In this document: positions 51,909 to 60,468 of the stretch, one piece after another
How positions within the stretch are numbered: position 1 is the first letter of the stretch
Layout of the letters: each line of letters begins with the position of its first letter
Assembly (NCBI RefSeq): GCF_042920265.1
Contig: NZ_JBDQZI010000002.1
Coordinates: forward strand, 186,001 to 250,000
DNA from: Lysinibacillus_B sp042920265
GTDB lineage: Bacteria; Bacillota; Bacilli; Bacillales_A; Planococcaceae
DNA: 64,000 nt
Reading direction: 5' to 3'
Translations under genes and position numbers: made by a program
Notes under the pieces: generated by a model
Seen by the model: only the letters and a program-made list of their open reading frames with translations
What the model was told of the DNA's origin: nothing
Database searches by the model: none

Positions 51909-52294
51909 TTAACTGGCGAAGAGCTGGTACGTGCGTTTTACTTGATTGATGGGGTTTCTAAATCCTTCTACCTTTCCATCTTGCTTTATTCTAATAAACT
52001 GGTGCTTTTCTTCATCGAAATGAATTTCGCCTACCATATTTTTAATTTCAAGTATTAACATAAACTGCTTACATACAAAAACGGTATCAACCTGATAAGA
52101 AAAACCATTGAGACAGAACGAGTAAGCGTGGAATAATGTAGATTCATATCTTGCCAACGCAAATCTACATACCGTTCTCCCGCATACCCAGCTTCTATTT
52201 TCAGCAACTCATCTTCTAATTCCGAAAATACCCTTCTCATTACACACTGCAGTTTCCTCAATTTTTCTGGCACACTTCTATTGAAGATAATCAT
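51909..52294 (-). pseudogene. truncated, frameshifted NERD-domain gene
   Basis: Two overlapping minus-strand frames carry successive parts of a NERD (nuclease-related) protein: the first (from 52294) has the leader and GYAGERYVDLRW, the second (to 51909) has QVDTVFVCKQFMLILEIKN, GEIHFDEEKHQ and NPINQVKRTYQL. The shift lies near 52140-52157, and the protein stops right after the QVKR motif, about half the usual length. A remnant gene; no partner genes. Confidence 0.75.
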
Positions 52295-52365
52295 CCCTCC
52301 CCCTCCTTACTTTGGAGTAGAGAAAAGGTGGGATTCGTTTTCTAATTAAAATAACAAAATTTACC

Positions 52366-52453
52366 AAACTCGTAATTTGGTGAATTTTATTTCCTGGGTA
52401 ATAGATTAATACACGACAAAAAAAGACAATGCCATCAATGTAGCATTGCCTTT
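52366..52453 (-). terminator. terminator(s) of the ABC operon
   Basis: Minus strand AGGCAATGC ... GCATTGTCTTTTTTT at 52416-52453, 6 bp after the ATPase stop. A second AT-rich inverted repeat (AAATTTACCAAA / TTTGGTGAATTT) lies at 52366-52392. Confidence 0.75.
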
Positions 52454-52458
52454 CACGA

Positions 52459-53253
52459 TTAACCTAATAATGCACGGTCTGAGTTCATTTTCTCGCCACG
52501 AATACGTTCGAACTCTGCCATTAAATCCGGAATCGTTAAATCTGGTTTACGATCCGCACCGACCTGTAAAATAATTTGCCCTTTATCCATCATAATGAGA
52601 CGATTGCCAAGGTCCAGTGCTTGTTGCATATTGTGCGTAACCATTAATGTTGTTAAATTGTCCGCGTCTACAAGTTCCTTCGTTAAACGTGTAATCAAAT
52701 CTGCGCGAGATGGATCAAGTGCTGCAGTATGCTCGTCTAGCAATAAAATAGATGGCTTCGTAAACGTCGCCATCAACAGTGATAACGCTTGTCGCTCACC
52801 ACCTGAAAGTAAACCGACTTTTGCAGATAACCGATTCTCCAAATTTAGCCCTAAACGCTCAAGTGATGTTTTAAAGAAATCGCGGCGCTTCTTATCGACA
52901 CCAAAACGGAGTGTACGCTTTGCATTGCGCGAATAGGCAATCGCTAAATTTTCCTCAATCGTCATCGATGGTGCTGTACCGGCCATCGGATCTTGGAATA
53001 CGCGACCGATAAAATGTGAGCGTTTATATTCTGGTAAGCGCGTCACATCATTGCCATTAATCGATACGGTACCGATGTCCGGCGTCAATGCACCAGAAAT
53101 CATATTCATCATCGTTGATTTTCCTGCACCATTACTCCCGATAATCGTCACAAAGTCACCAGGTGCTAAATGCAGATGAATGTGATCTAAAGCCACCTTT
53201 TCATCTGGTGTACCTTCATTGAAAATTTTGTTAATACCGTCTAATTTAAGCAA
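52459..53253 (-). CDS. ABC transporter ATP-binding protein
   Basis: 264 residues. Walker A GSNGAGKST, Q-loop VFQDP, signature LLSGGERQALS, Walker B SILLLDEHTAALD and H-loop VTHN. Energises the importer with the permease and binding lipoprotein encoded upstream; its start overlaps the permease end by 8 nt. A TrpZ/YtrE-like position in the TrpXYZ class of ABC systems. Confidence 0.92.
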   Translation of the reverse strand: MLKLDGINKIFNEGTPDEKVALDHIHLHLAPGDFVTIIGSNGAGKSTMMNMISGALTPDIGTVSINGNDVTRLPEYKRSHFIGRVFQDPMAGTAPSMTIEENLAIAYSRNAKRTLRFGVDKKRRDFFKTSLERLGLNLENRLSAKVGLLSGGERQALSLLMATFTKPSILLLDEHTAALDPSRADLITRLTKELVDADNLTTLMVTHNMQQALDLGNRLIMMDKGQIILQVGADRKPDLTIPDLMAEFERIRGEKMNSDRALLG

Positions 53254-54277
53254 GTGGCTCCCCTCCTTGCTCTACTGTTCGTACTGAAGACTTACGTTCT
53301 GCAATACGTCTTGCTTTTCGTTTTTTCTCTTTTCGTTTATCGATGATTTGCGGAATGACTAACGCTAAAATAACAATCGCAGCCGTAATTAGCTTCATAT
53401 CTCCTGTATCTAAAAATTCTACACGAAGAGCAAGCGCATAAATGATACGGTAAATAATCGCACCTACAACAACCGCAAACGTAGTACGTACAATCGTCTT
53501 TGTACCAAAAATCGCTTCCCCAATAATAACAGAAGCAAGACCAGTCACAATCATCCCAACACCCATTTGAACATCAGAAAATTTCGAGTATTGCGCGATT
53601 AATGCACCTGCAAAAGCAACCATCGCATTCGATAAACCGAGTCCGAGAATAATGAGTGAATCCGTATTTGCCGAAAAACTACGAATCATGCGCTTGTTAT
53701 CACCCGTAGCCCGAATAGCTAAACCGACCTCTGTTTTTAAGAACCAGTCAGCAATCAATTTAATAGCGATCGTAATGACTAATATAACTAAAACTGTCCC
53801 ATATGTTGATGGGAGTGACGTAAGCCCCATCCCGCGCAACATATCGTTAATAGCTGTATCAATTCCTAATCCCGCCCAAAAGCTTTGGAACTGTGTAAAC
53901 AGTGTATCTGCTGTTAATAAAGGAACATTGGAAATACCTGTCGCGCTTTCCTTTGTTGTACCCATAATTCGAAGGTTAATGGAATATAGGGCAATCATCA
54001 TTAAAATCCCTGAAAGCAGTGGATTTATTTTTCCTTTTGTGTGTAAAAGTCCTGTCATACATCCTGCAATAAATCCAGCTACTATCGCGACTAATGTAGC
54101 AATGATAGGGTTGTAGCCCAGCACGATCATTGCCGCTGCTGTTGCCGCCCCTGTAACAAAGCTTCCATCAACCGTTAAATCCGGAAAATCTAACACTCGG
54201 AATGTTAAGTACACCCCGAGTGCCATAATTGCATAGATGATTCCTTGCTCAACAGAACCGAATAGAGCTGTAAACAT
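53246..54277 (-). CDS. ABC transporter permease (branched-chain type fold)
   Basis: 343 residues, about 9-10 helices, LivH/RbsC-like permease with FPDLTVDGSFVTGAA near the N-terminus and a Lys/Arg-rich C-terminal tail (DKRKEKKRKARR). This permease type goes with TrpX-like binding proteins. 22 bp after the binding-protein gene. Confidence 0.9.
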   Translation of the reverse strand: MFTALFGSVEQGIIYAIMALGVYLTFRVLDFPDLTVDGSFVTGAATAAAMIVLGYNPIIATLVAIVAGFIAGCMTGLLHTKGKINPLLSGILMMIALYSINLRIMGTTKESATGISNVPLLTADTLFTQFQSFWAGLGIDTAINDMLRGMGLTSLPSTYGTVLVILVITIAIKLIADWFLKTEVGLAIRATGDNKRMIRSFSANTDSLIILGLGLSNAMVAFAGALIAQYSKFSDVQMGVGMIVTGLASVIIGEAIFGTKTIVRTTFAVVVGAIIYRIIYALALRVEFLDTGDMKLITAAIVILALVIPQIIDKRKEKKRKARRIAERKSSVRTVEQGGEPLA

Positions 54278-54299
54278 ATTGAATCATCTCCTAAGTTAT

Positions 54300-55313
54300 T
54301 TATTCGATTACTTCTGCATTCCAAGTATCTTTAATTTCAAGACCTAAATTTTCTGCAGTTGCTTTATTGATGACAAGTTTTAAGTTAGCTGGGTATGTCG
54401 CCGGAATCTCACCTGCTGATTTACCATCTTTTAAAATCTCAGCCGCCTTTTGTCCTGCTTCATAACCGATATCATAGTATTCGAAACCGTAAGCTGCTAA
54501 TCCGCCGCGCGCTACAGAGTCCATCTCGCCAACGATTAACGGTAATTGATTCGTATTAGCCACACCAATCACTGACTCCAGTGCGGATACAACTGTATTG
54601 TCTGTAATAATGTATAAAGAATCTACTTTTCCAAGTAATGATTCTGTCGCTTGTTGTACCTCAGCTGAAGTTGATACGGCAGCTTCCACAAGCGTTAACC
54701 CTTGTGCTTCTAATGCAGCTTTTACTTGCTCTACTTGTGCAATCGAGTTTTGCTCACCTGTGTTATATACTGTCCCAACCTTTTTTGCACCTAGCTCCTC
54801 TTTTAGGAATTTCACTGTATTAGCAATTGTCTCTGGGTGTAAATCGACAGTACCTGTCACGTTACCACCTGGTGCTTCCATAGAAGCGATTAATTCTGCC
54901 CCCACGGCATCTGTTACAGATGTGAAGACAATTGGAATATCAGATGTTGCTGACTTCGCCGCTTGCGCTGAAGGTGTTGAGTTAGCAAAAATTAAATCTA
55001 CTCCGTCCCCTACTAACTTTTGTGCAATCGTTACTGTCTGGCTCGGATCACCATTTGCTGTATTGTATTGATATTCGACATCTAAATCAGCATCTCGAAG
55101 TGCTTTTTTAAACCCTTCATATGCCGCATCTAGTGATGGATGCTCAACAATTTGTGTCACACCGATTACGTATGTTTCTTCTGGTGCCGCATCACCACCT
55201 GATGAACCTGTTGATGCATCCGACGAGCTTGTGTCGTCACTGTTACATGCCGCAAGCATTAATGCTAACGCTGCTGACGATAAAAATGAAAGCTTTTTCA
55301 AAGTAATAGCCAT
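54300..55313 (-). CDS. ABC substrate-binding lipoprotein (TrpX-like)
   Basis: 337 residues. Lipoprotein signal with LMLAACNS lipobox (Cys at about 22), Ser/Asp-rich linker, then a PF04392 ABC_sub_bind domain (VIGVTQIVEHPSLDAA, FANSTPSAQAA, VFTSVTDAVGAELIAS). In streptococci such TrpXYZ systems import tryptophan-related compounds; the trp operon lies 1.5 kb away in this window, but no T-box precedes this gene. Substrate is therefore a guess among aromatic amino acids or related molecules. Confidence 0.85.
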   Translation of the reverse strand: MAITLKKLSFLSSAALALMLAACNSDDTSSSDASTGSSGGDAAPEETYVIGVTQIVEHPSLDAAYEGFKKALRDADLDVEYQYNTANGDPSQTVTIAQKLVGDGVDLIFANSTPSAQAAKSATSDIPIVFTSVTDAVGAELIASMEAPGGNVTGTVDLHPETIANTVKFLKEELGAKKVGTVYNTGEQNSIAQVEQVKAALEAQGLTLVEAAVSTSAEVQQATESLLGKVDSLYIITDNTVVSALESVIGVANTNQLPLIVGEMDSVARGGLAAYGFEYYDIGYEAGQKAAEILKDGKSAGEIPATYPANLKLVINKATAENLGLEIKDTWNAEVIE

Positions 55314-55344
55314 TTCTGTTATCCCCCTAGAACTATTTATCTAT

Positions 55345-55417
55345 TTGCACTTTGCTGATTCAACTTAGCAAAGTATGAATGTACCGCTATCTTACACTCA
55401 TATTATCTGACAGTCAA
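55345..55417 (-). promoter_or_regulatory. promoter and leader hairpin of the ABC operon
   Basis: Minus strand TTGACT (55412-55417), 17-bp spacer, TAAGAT (55389-55394). The leader has a hairpin ACTTTGCT / AGCAAAGT at 55348-55373. The rest of 55418-55810 is AT-rich and shows no gene. Confidence 0.5.
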
Positions 55418-55815
55418 TAACATTATGAATTTTCTAAATACTATAAATCTAATTTAAGATATTTTTGCGCTTTAAAGCACTAAATTAATTAGCTATTTAT
55501 CATGTAAATATTAAAAATACTTCTAGCAATTTTCTAATAATTAATTGTTGATATCTAGTATTTAAGTCTAGTTTGATGAGGAAAGCAGACTGAAAAAGAG
55601 ACTTTATTTTACGTACGAAAAGGGGTCTATTGTTGTGGCGTGTACATTTTCTAGATTTCTTTAGTAATGAATGCTATTTTCAGTTACACCCCGCTCTCCC
55701 TTTTAAGAGAATGATTTTATTCACACATGGCGTATAGCATGATCAGCCCAAACGCCTCATGAATCATACATCTCAAATTTTCTTTACTATTGATATATTT
55801 CGATTTATAAGATAT

Positions 55816-55844
55816 TTGACGATAGCCATCTATTATACTAAAAT
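55816..55844 (+). promoter_or_regulatory. promoter of queT
   Basis: TTGACG (55816-55821), 17-bp spacer, TAAAAT (55839-55844), about 20 bp before the riboswitch. Confidence 0.65.
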
Positions 55845-55864
55845 ATTACTTCGTGCTAAGTCGC

Positions 55865-55902
55865 CGTGGTTCGAAACCATCCCACGTAAAAAAACTAGGA
55901 GG
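55865..55902 (+). promoter_or_regulatory. preQ1-I riboswitch
   Basis: CGTGG (55865-55869) pairs with CCACG (55882-55886); the loop contains TTCGAAACCATC and the A-rich tail TAAAAAAACTAGGAGG ends in the ribosome site. This is the class I preQ1 aptamer arrangement, with the H-type pseudoknot overlapping the Shine-Dalgarno of queT, which predicts translational repression by preQ1. Confidence 0.88.
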
Positions 55903-55910
55903 AATTTTAT

Positions 55911-56393
55911 ATGAAGGTTAAATTTATGGCAACGACAGGGATTATTGCAGCGCTTTATATTGCTGTAACAATGCTCGTTGCACCGTTTGGATTTACAGAA
56001 GTGCAGTTCCGTATTTCTGAAATATTCAATCATTTAGTAGCATTTAATCCTCGTTTTTCAATCGGGATTATACTAGGGGTATTTATTGCTAATATGTTTT
56101 CACCATTAGGATTGTATGACCTTATTTTCGGTGTTGCACACTCCATCATTACGATTTCAATTTTTGTATTGATTTGTAAATTCGTGAAAAATATTATGGT
56201 ACGTTTAGTATTAAATACGCTCCTATTTACGTTTACAATGTTTATTATTGCCTTCGAATTAAATCTCGCACTGGAGCTACCTTTCTTCTGGACATGGTTA
56301 ACAGTAGCAGCGGGTGAATTCGTCGTATTGGCAGTAGGTGCACCGATTATGTACCTATTAAATAACCGTTTAAATTTCAAAAATTTAATTTAA
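55911..56393 (+). CDS. queT: queuosine precursor ECF transporter S component
   Basis: 160 residues, about five transmembrane helices, QueT family (VQFRISEIFNHLVAFNP and FSPLGLYDLIFG are hallmarks). Captures preQ1 or a related queuosine precursor and works with the shared ECF module (EcfAA'T), not encoded here. AGGAGG ribosome site is part of the preQ1 riboswitch, which independently supports the assignment. Confidence 0.93.
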   Translation: MKVKFMATTGIIAALYIAVTMLVAPFGFTEVQFRISEIFNHLVAFNPRFSIGIILGVFIANMFSPLGLYDLIFGVAHSIITISIFVLICKFVKNIMVRLVLNTLLFTFTMFIIAFELNLALELPFFWTWLTVAAGEFVVLAVGAPIMYLLNNRLNFKNLI

Positions 56394-56473
56394 AATTTTT
56401 CAATCGAGCGGTCGATGTGCCGTTCGATTTTTTTATGGATAGCATTCTTACATATTATTATTTTCTGAAAATA

Positions 56474-56502
56474 TTGACTTATCGTTCTTTTCCTCGTACA
56501 AT
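56474..56502 (+). promoter_or_regulatory. promoter of the trp operon
   Basis: TTGACT (56474-56479), 17-bp spacer, TACAAT (56497-56502). Confidence 0.7.
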
Positions 56503-56509
56503 GATACTA

Positions 56510-56827
56510 ATTAGAATGTTCGGGTTGGTTGAAGATTACGGGGAGCTGTAATCGCCATACGAGCAGAGTGAAGAATAGCTGAGCAAATTGATGAATAAGA
56601 AGAGTAGCAAGCAGCCAAATGTTTAGAGAGCACGTGGTTGGTGGAAACGTGTCATTTTCGCTTGTGAATGGGCCTTATGAGAGTCGCTAGCATGAGTTAG
56701 CGAACGGGATATCTCACGTTACGAGATTCGAGATGGGAGCTTTTTTAGCTTCAACTTGAGGTGGCAACGCGGTTCATATCGTCCTCTACAAAAAGTGTTT
56801 ATGCTTTTTGTAGAGGACTTTTTTTAT
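56510..56827 (+). promoter_or_regulatory. tryptophan T-box leader with terminator
   Basis: Stem I features in order: GAATAAGAAGAGTAGCAAG (K-turn/AG region), AGAGAGCACGTGGTTGGTGGAAACGTG in part (AG-bulge and distal loop), the specifier loop GTGAATGGGCC with codon TGG (Trp) at 56669-56671, then the T-box AGGTGGCAACGCGG (56759-56772), a variant with CAA in place of the usual TAC. The terminator is a perfect 15-bp stem (56781-56795 with 56804-56818) and T-run. Uncharged tRNA-Trp should allow readthrough into the trp genes. Confidence 0.9.
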
Positions 56828-56850
56828 TTTAGAAGAGTGGAGTGAGAATG

Positions 56851-58026
56851 ATGATTAAACACACATTACGTACGACAATTAAAAAAGTAAATGGCGATTG
56901 CTTAACACCTGTATTAATTTTCAATCGCCTACAAGGGACACGAAAATTTTTATTGGAAAGTTCAGCGAAACACGAAACGACAGGACGCTATTCATTTATC
57001 GGGGCGAACCCACGCAAAACATACACAGGATCGAATACAACACTAACAGAAAGTTCGCATGTAACAGGACAGTCTTATAGCTACGAAGGTGATTTAGTGC
57101 GTTCATTAAAGCAGGTCATGCCACGTGTTTCGAATCACACAGAATATCCATTCACAGGCGGGGCAATCGGTTATATTCGCTTCAACCGTGAACAAAGCAC
57201 GATTCCAGCTGTAAATTTCCATGTATACGACACCGTTGTGATTTTCGATCATGTCACAGATGAATTAACAATCGTCCATACAAACATCGATGCTGAAATA
57301 AAAGAGCCGAATATTGACGACATCATTGACCAAATTGTAAACGGTACAGCACTCTCGCCGAACGAGTTTTCAATGGGGGCATTTACAGAACAAACGACAC
57401 TCGCCCAATTTGAAGCACAAGTAAAACAGGCACAAGACGTGATGGCAACAGGAGAAGCCACGGAAATTGTCCTGTCGCGAAAGCTACAAGCGGATTTCTC
57501 AGGGGACGCTTTCTCCCTCTATCGTGATTTACGTGTGAAACTGCCTTCTCCTTATTTATACTATATCGAATTTGATGACCATACAGTCATTGGTGCGTCA
57601 CCAGAAAGTATTGTGACGGTATATGATGGACAATTAAAAACAGCAACTGCAACAGATATTGAAGCCATTTCGGTCAAAGAATCACTTCAATATGACGGGC
57701 ATACAACTTTCGGCATCCTCTCCCCTACTTTGCACGCGATTGATGCATTAACGCATTTATTACCGGCAGATAGCGTAACAGGGAAACGAAAAAAGGTAGC
57801 CTTACAAGCGATTCAAGCAATTGAGCCTGAACAGCGCGCACTTTACGGTGGGGCAATCGGTTATATCGGCTTTAACGGACAAATTGACTTTGCGTTAGCC
57901 TCTCGTACAGTGCTTTTACAACATAATCAAGCAATAACGGAAATCGGCGCGACGGTGACAGCAAATAGTAATCCGCAAGAGCTATATCAACAAACACAGG
58001 CACTTTTGCAAGTGAAGAAAGGATGA
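56851..58026 (+). CDS. trpE: TrpE-like anthranilate synthase I with deleted catalytic core
   Basis: 391 residues against about 460-515 for the family. Present: the LLESS tryptophan-binding motif, GGAIGYIRF, EIVLSRKL, a GASPESIV block and YGGAIGYIGFNGQ near the end. Missing: the stretch after SIVTVYDG that normally holds PIAGTRPRG, the KERAEH block and the DLGRND motif (about 60 residues). In its place is an unrelated-looking stretch, and the usual SGAPK is TGKRKK. The frame is clean, so this is not a simple frameshift. Chorismate and magnesium residues are lost, so normal activity is doubtful. No trpG follows. First gene behind the Trp T-box; RBS GGAGTGAG. Confidence 0.85.
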   Translation: MIKHTLRTTIKKVNGDCLTPVLIFNRLQGTRKFLLESSAKHETTGRYSFIGANPRKTYTGSNTTLTESSHVTGQSYSYEGDLVRSLKQVMPRVSNHTEYPFTGGAIGYIRFNREQSTIPAVNFHVYDTVVIFDHVTDELTIVHTNIDAEIKEPNIDDIIDQIVNGTALSPNEFSMGAFTEQTTLAQFEAQVKQAQDVMATGEATEIVLSRKLQADFSGDAFSLYRDLRVKLPSPYLYYIEFDDHTVIGASPESIVTVYDGQLKTATATDIEAISVKESLQYDGHTTFGILSPTLHAIDALTHLLPADSVTGKRKKVALQAIQAIEPEQRALYGGAIGYIGFNGQIDFALASRTVLLQHNQAITEIGATVTANSNPQELYQQTQALLQVKKG

Positions 58027-58031
58027 GTACG

Positions 58032-59069
58032 ATGACTTTACAAGCTTACACAACGCGTGTCACAAGCGGCGAAAACTTACTATTGGGTGAAATGGTGCAA
58101 GCCGCGCAACTTGTTTTCAATGAAGAAACGCCAAAAGAACAAATCGCAAACTTTCTTCTCGCATTAAGTGCAAAAGGTGAAACAGCCCATGAAATAGCGG
58201 GCCTTGCTTCTGTCATGCGGTCGCATGCTGTACAGGTAGATGTACCGGAAGGCATTTACATCGATAACTGTGGTACAGGTGGCGACGGACTACAAAGCTT
58301 CAATATCTCCACAACCGCTGCATTCGTTCTAGCTGGTGGTGGACTGCTTGTCGCAAAGCATGGGAACCGAAAAGTTTCAAGCTTATCTGGTAGCTCAGAT
58401 GTATTAGAAGCACTTGGCATCGGGCTTTTATCAAATCTGGAACAAACAACTGAACTATTAACACAAGAAGGCATTGCCTTTTTACATGCACCAAATATGC
58501 ATCCAAAGCTAGGACGTATCGGTGAAGTACGACGCGCAATCGGCAAGCCGACGATTTTTAATATGGTGGGTCCGCTCACAAATCCAATACCGCTACAAAC
58601 ACAATTTGTCGGCATTAACCGCCCTGAATTTACAACAGATTATGCACAAGTACTTGATATGCTTGGTCGCAAGCGGGCAATGGTTGTATCGGGGGCGCGG
58701 GGGATGGATGAGGCCTCACTCGAAGGTGAAAATACATTTGTCTTGCTCGATCACGGTGATCTTTTACCATTTAAACTCCGCGCCGAGGATGTTGGGTTAA
58801 CACCGCAACCGCTTGAAGCAATTCGCGGCGGGAACGCAGAGGAAAATGCCGTCATTTTACGAGAATTACTTGCGGGCAAACAAAGCGCCTACTTTGACAC
58901 GGTTGTGTTAAATGCGGGAATCGGCTTCTTTGCTTACGGTTTAGCAGAAACGATGAAAGAAGGCATTGAAATGGCGAAGGACAGCATTTTCTCAGGACGT
59001 GCGATGGATAAACTCCATGCCGTTGTCGCATATAGCAAAAAAATGAAGGAAGCAGGTGCCAATACATGA
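58032..59069 (+). CDS. trpD: anthranilate phosphoribosyltransferase
   Basis: 345 residues (an in-frame ATG at 58023 overlaps the trpE stop and is an alternative start). Adds phosphoribose from PRPP to anthranilate. Motifs DNCGTGGDG, KHGNRKVSSLSGSSDVLEALG (in part) and the anthranilate-site region FLHAPNMHPKL are all intact. The stop overlaps trpC by 4 nt. Confidence 0.94.
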   Translation: MTLQAYTTRVTSGENLLLGEMVQAAQLVFNEETPKEQIANFLLALSAKGETAHEIAGLASVMRSHAVQVDVPEGIYIDNCGTGGDGLQSFNISTTAAFVLAGGGLLVAKHGNRKVSSLSGSSDVLEALGIGLLSNLEQTTELLTQEGIAFLHAPNMHPKLGRIGEVRRAIGKPTIFNMVGPLTNPIPLQTQFVGINRPEFTTDYAQVLDMLGRKRAMVVSGARGMDEASLEGENTFVLLDHGDLLPFKLRAEDVGLTPQPLEAIRGGNAEENAVILRELLAGKQSAYFDTVVLNAGIGFFAYGLAETMKEGIEMAKDSIFSGRAMDKLHAVVAYSKKMKEAGANT

Positions 59070-59854
59070 CGATTTTAGATCAAATCCTTGACCATAAAAA
59101 AACAGAATTACCGGGCTTAAAAGCAAATACACCATCATTTAACACGGTAGAAAAACAGCGTCCGTCTCTTTATGAAACGCTGATTCGTGCAAACCGTCTG
59201 CAAGTGATTTCAGAAATGAAGCGGGCCTCTCCTTCAAAAGGTGATATTGCGACACATATTGAGCCAGTCGAGCAAGCAACCCAATACGAAAAAGCAGGCG
59301 CTGCTTGTATTTCGGTCTTAACAGAACGCAAATATTTTAAAGGCTCTTATGACGATTTACATGCCGTCGCCAATGCGGTGAATATCCCGGTATTATGTAA
59401 AGATTTCATCATTGATGAAGTGCAAATCGATTATGCGAAAGCAGCTGGGGCTTCCGTTATTTTACTCATCGTGGCGGCTTTAACAGATGAAGCATTAGCT
59501 AGACTGCATCAATACGCGAGTCAACACGGACTGGAAGTACTCGTCGAAGTACATGACGTAGCAGAATTAGAGCGTGCCTTAGCGATTGATGCACGCATTA
59601 TCGGTGTAAATAACCGAAACTTAAAAACATTTGAAGTCGATTTAAAGCAAACAGAAACGATTGCTCGTGCATTTAACTGCGACGATATTGCATTCATTTC
59701 TGAAAGTGGGATTTGGAATGAAAAGGATGCCACACTTGTCGCAAGCTACGGAGCAAAAGCAGTCTTAGTTGGTGAATCGTTAATGCGCAGTGGCAATGTT
59801 GTAGCAGACTTGCAATCACTCCAAATTGAGCTGAAAGTTGGCGAAGCACAATGA
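59066..59854 (+). CDS. trpC: indole-3-glycerol phosphate synthase
   Basis: 262 residues, TIM barrel. Closes CdRP to indole-3-glycerol phosphate. Conserved ISEMKRASPSKG, LCKDFIIDEVQI, VNNRNLKTFEVD and ISESGIW. ATGA overlaps on both sides show tight operon coupling. Confidence 0.95.
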   Translation: MTILDQILDHKKTELPGLKANTPSFNTVEKQRPSLYETLIRANRLQVISEMKRASPSKGDIATHIEPVEQATQYEKAGAACISVLTERKYFKGSYDDLHAVANAVNIPVLCKDFIIDEVQIDYAKAAGASVILLIVAALTDEALARLHQYASQHGLEVLVEVHDVAELERALAIDARIIGVNNRNLKTFEVDLKQTETIARAFNCDDIAFISESGIWNEKDATLVASYGAKAVLVGESLMRSGNVVADLQSLQIELKVGEAQ

Positions 59855-60468
59855 CATTCGTCAAAATTTGTGGATTAAAGGACCCAGAGCACGTACAAAC
59901 AGCCGTGGATGCAGGGGCAAATTTGATTGGCTTCGTCTTTGCGCCAAGTAAACGTGAAGTGACAATCGAACAGGCGCAAGCTTTAGCCAAACACATTCCT
60001 GAAAACGTGAAAAAGGTCGGTGTATTTGTGAATGCAGAGGCGTCCTTTTTAAAAGAGGTATACGAAAAAGTCCCTCTTGATTACATTCAATATCACGGTG
60101 ATGAAACAAATGCGTTCATTCAACAAATCGGATTACCCGCGATTAAAGCATTTTCTATTCGAAGTCAGGAAAATGTCGCAACGGCAGCGAGCTATGATGT
60201 CGATTATTACTTATTTGATGCACCAGGTACAGATTACCGTGGCGGTAGCGGGCATACGTTCGATTGGTCATTACTGGAGCAATCGAATATTCCACGTGAA
60301 AAAGTCATCTTAGCAGGTGGACTAAACCCTTCTAATATCGCGGAAGCCATTCAACTTGTGCAACCATTTGGCGTTGATGTGTCAAGTGGTGTCGAGCGAG
60401 ATGGTGTGAAAAATCATGCATTAATCCAAAGTTTTTTACAAGCAGCTAAAGGAGCGAAAACACAATGA
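59851..60468 (+). CDS. trpF: phosphoribosylanthranilate isomerase
   Basis: 205 residues, TIM barrel. Catalytic Cys in VKICGLK and Asp in LFDAPGTDYRGGSG; phosphate-binding LAGGLNPSN and DVSSGVE. Overlaps trpC and trpB by 4 nt each. Confidence 0.95.
   Translation: MTFVKICGLKDPEHVQTAVDAGANLIGFVFAPSKREVTIEQAQALAKHIPENVKKVGVFVNAEASFLKEVYEKVPLDYIQYHGDETNAFIQQIGLPAIKAFSIRSQENVATAASYDVDYYLFDAPGTDYRGGSGHTFDWSLLEQSNIPREKVILAGGLNPSNIAEAIQLVQPFGVDVSSGVERDGVKNHALIQSFLQAAKGAKTQ

Noticed and set aside
48551..55313. Ter locus plus NERD remnant as one defence island
   Set aside because: ilvA and its terminator separate them, and the NERD gene is broken, so there is no sign of a joint unit.
55314..55700. T-box or riboswitch in front of the TrpX-like ABC operon
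   Set aside because: No AGGTGG...GCGG-like T-box, specifier arrangement or terminator pair; only a plain promoter and a small hairpin.
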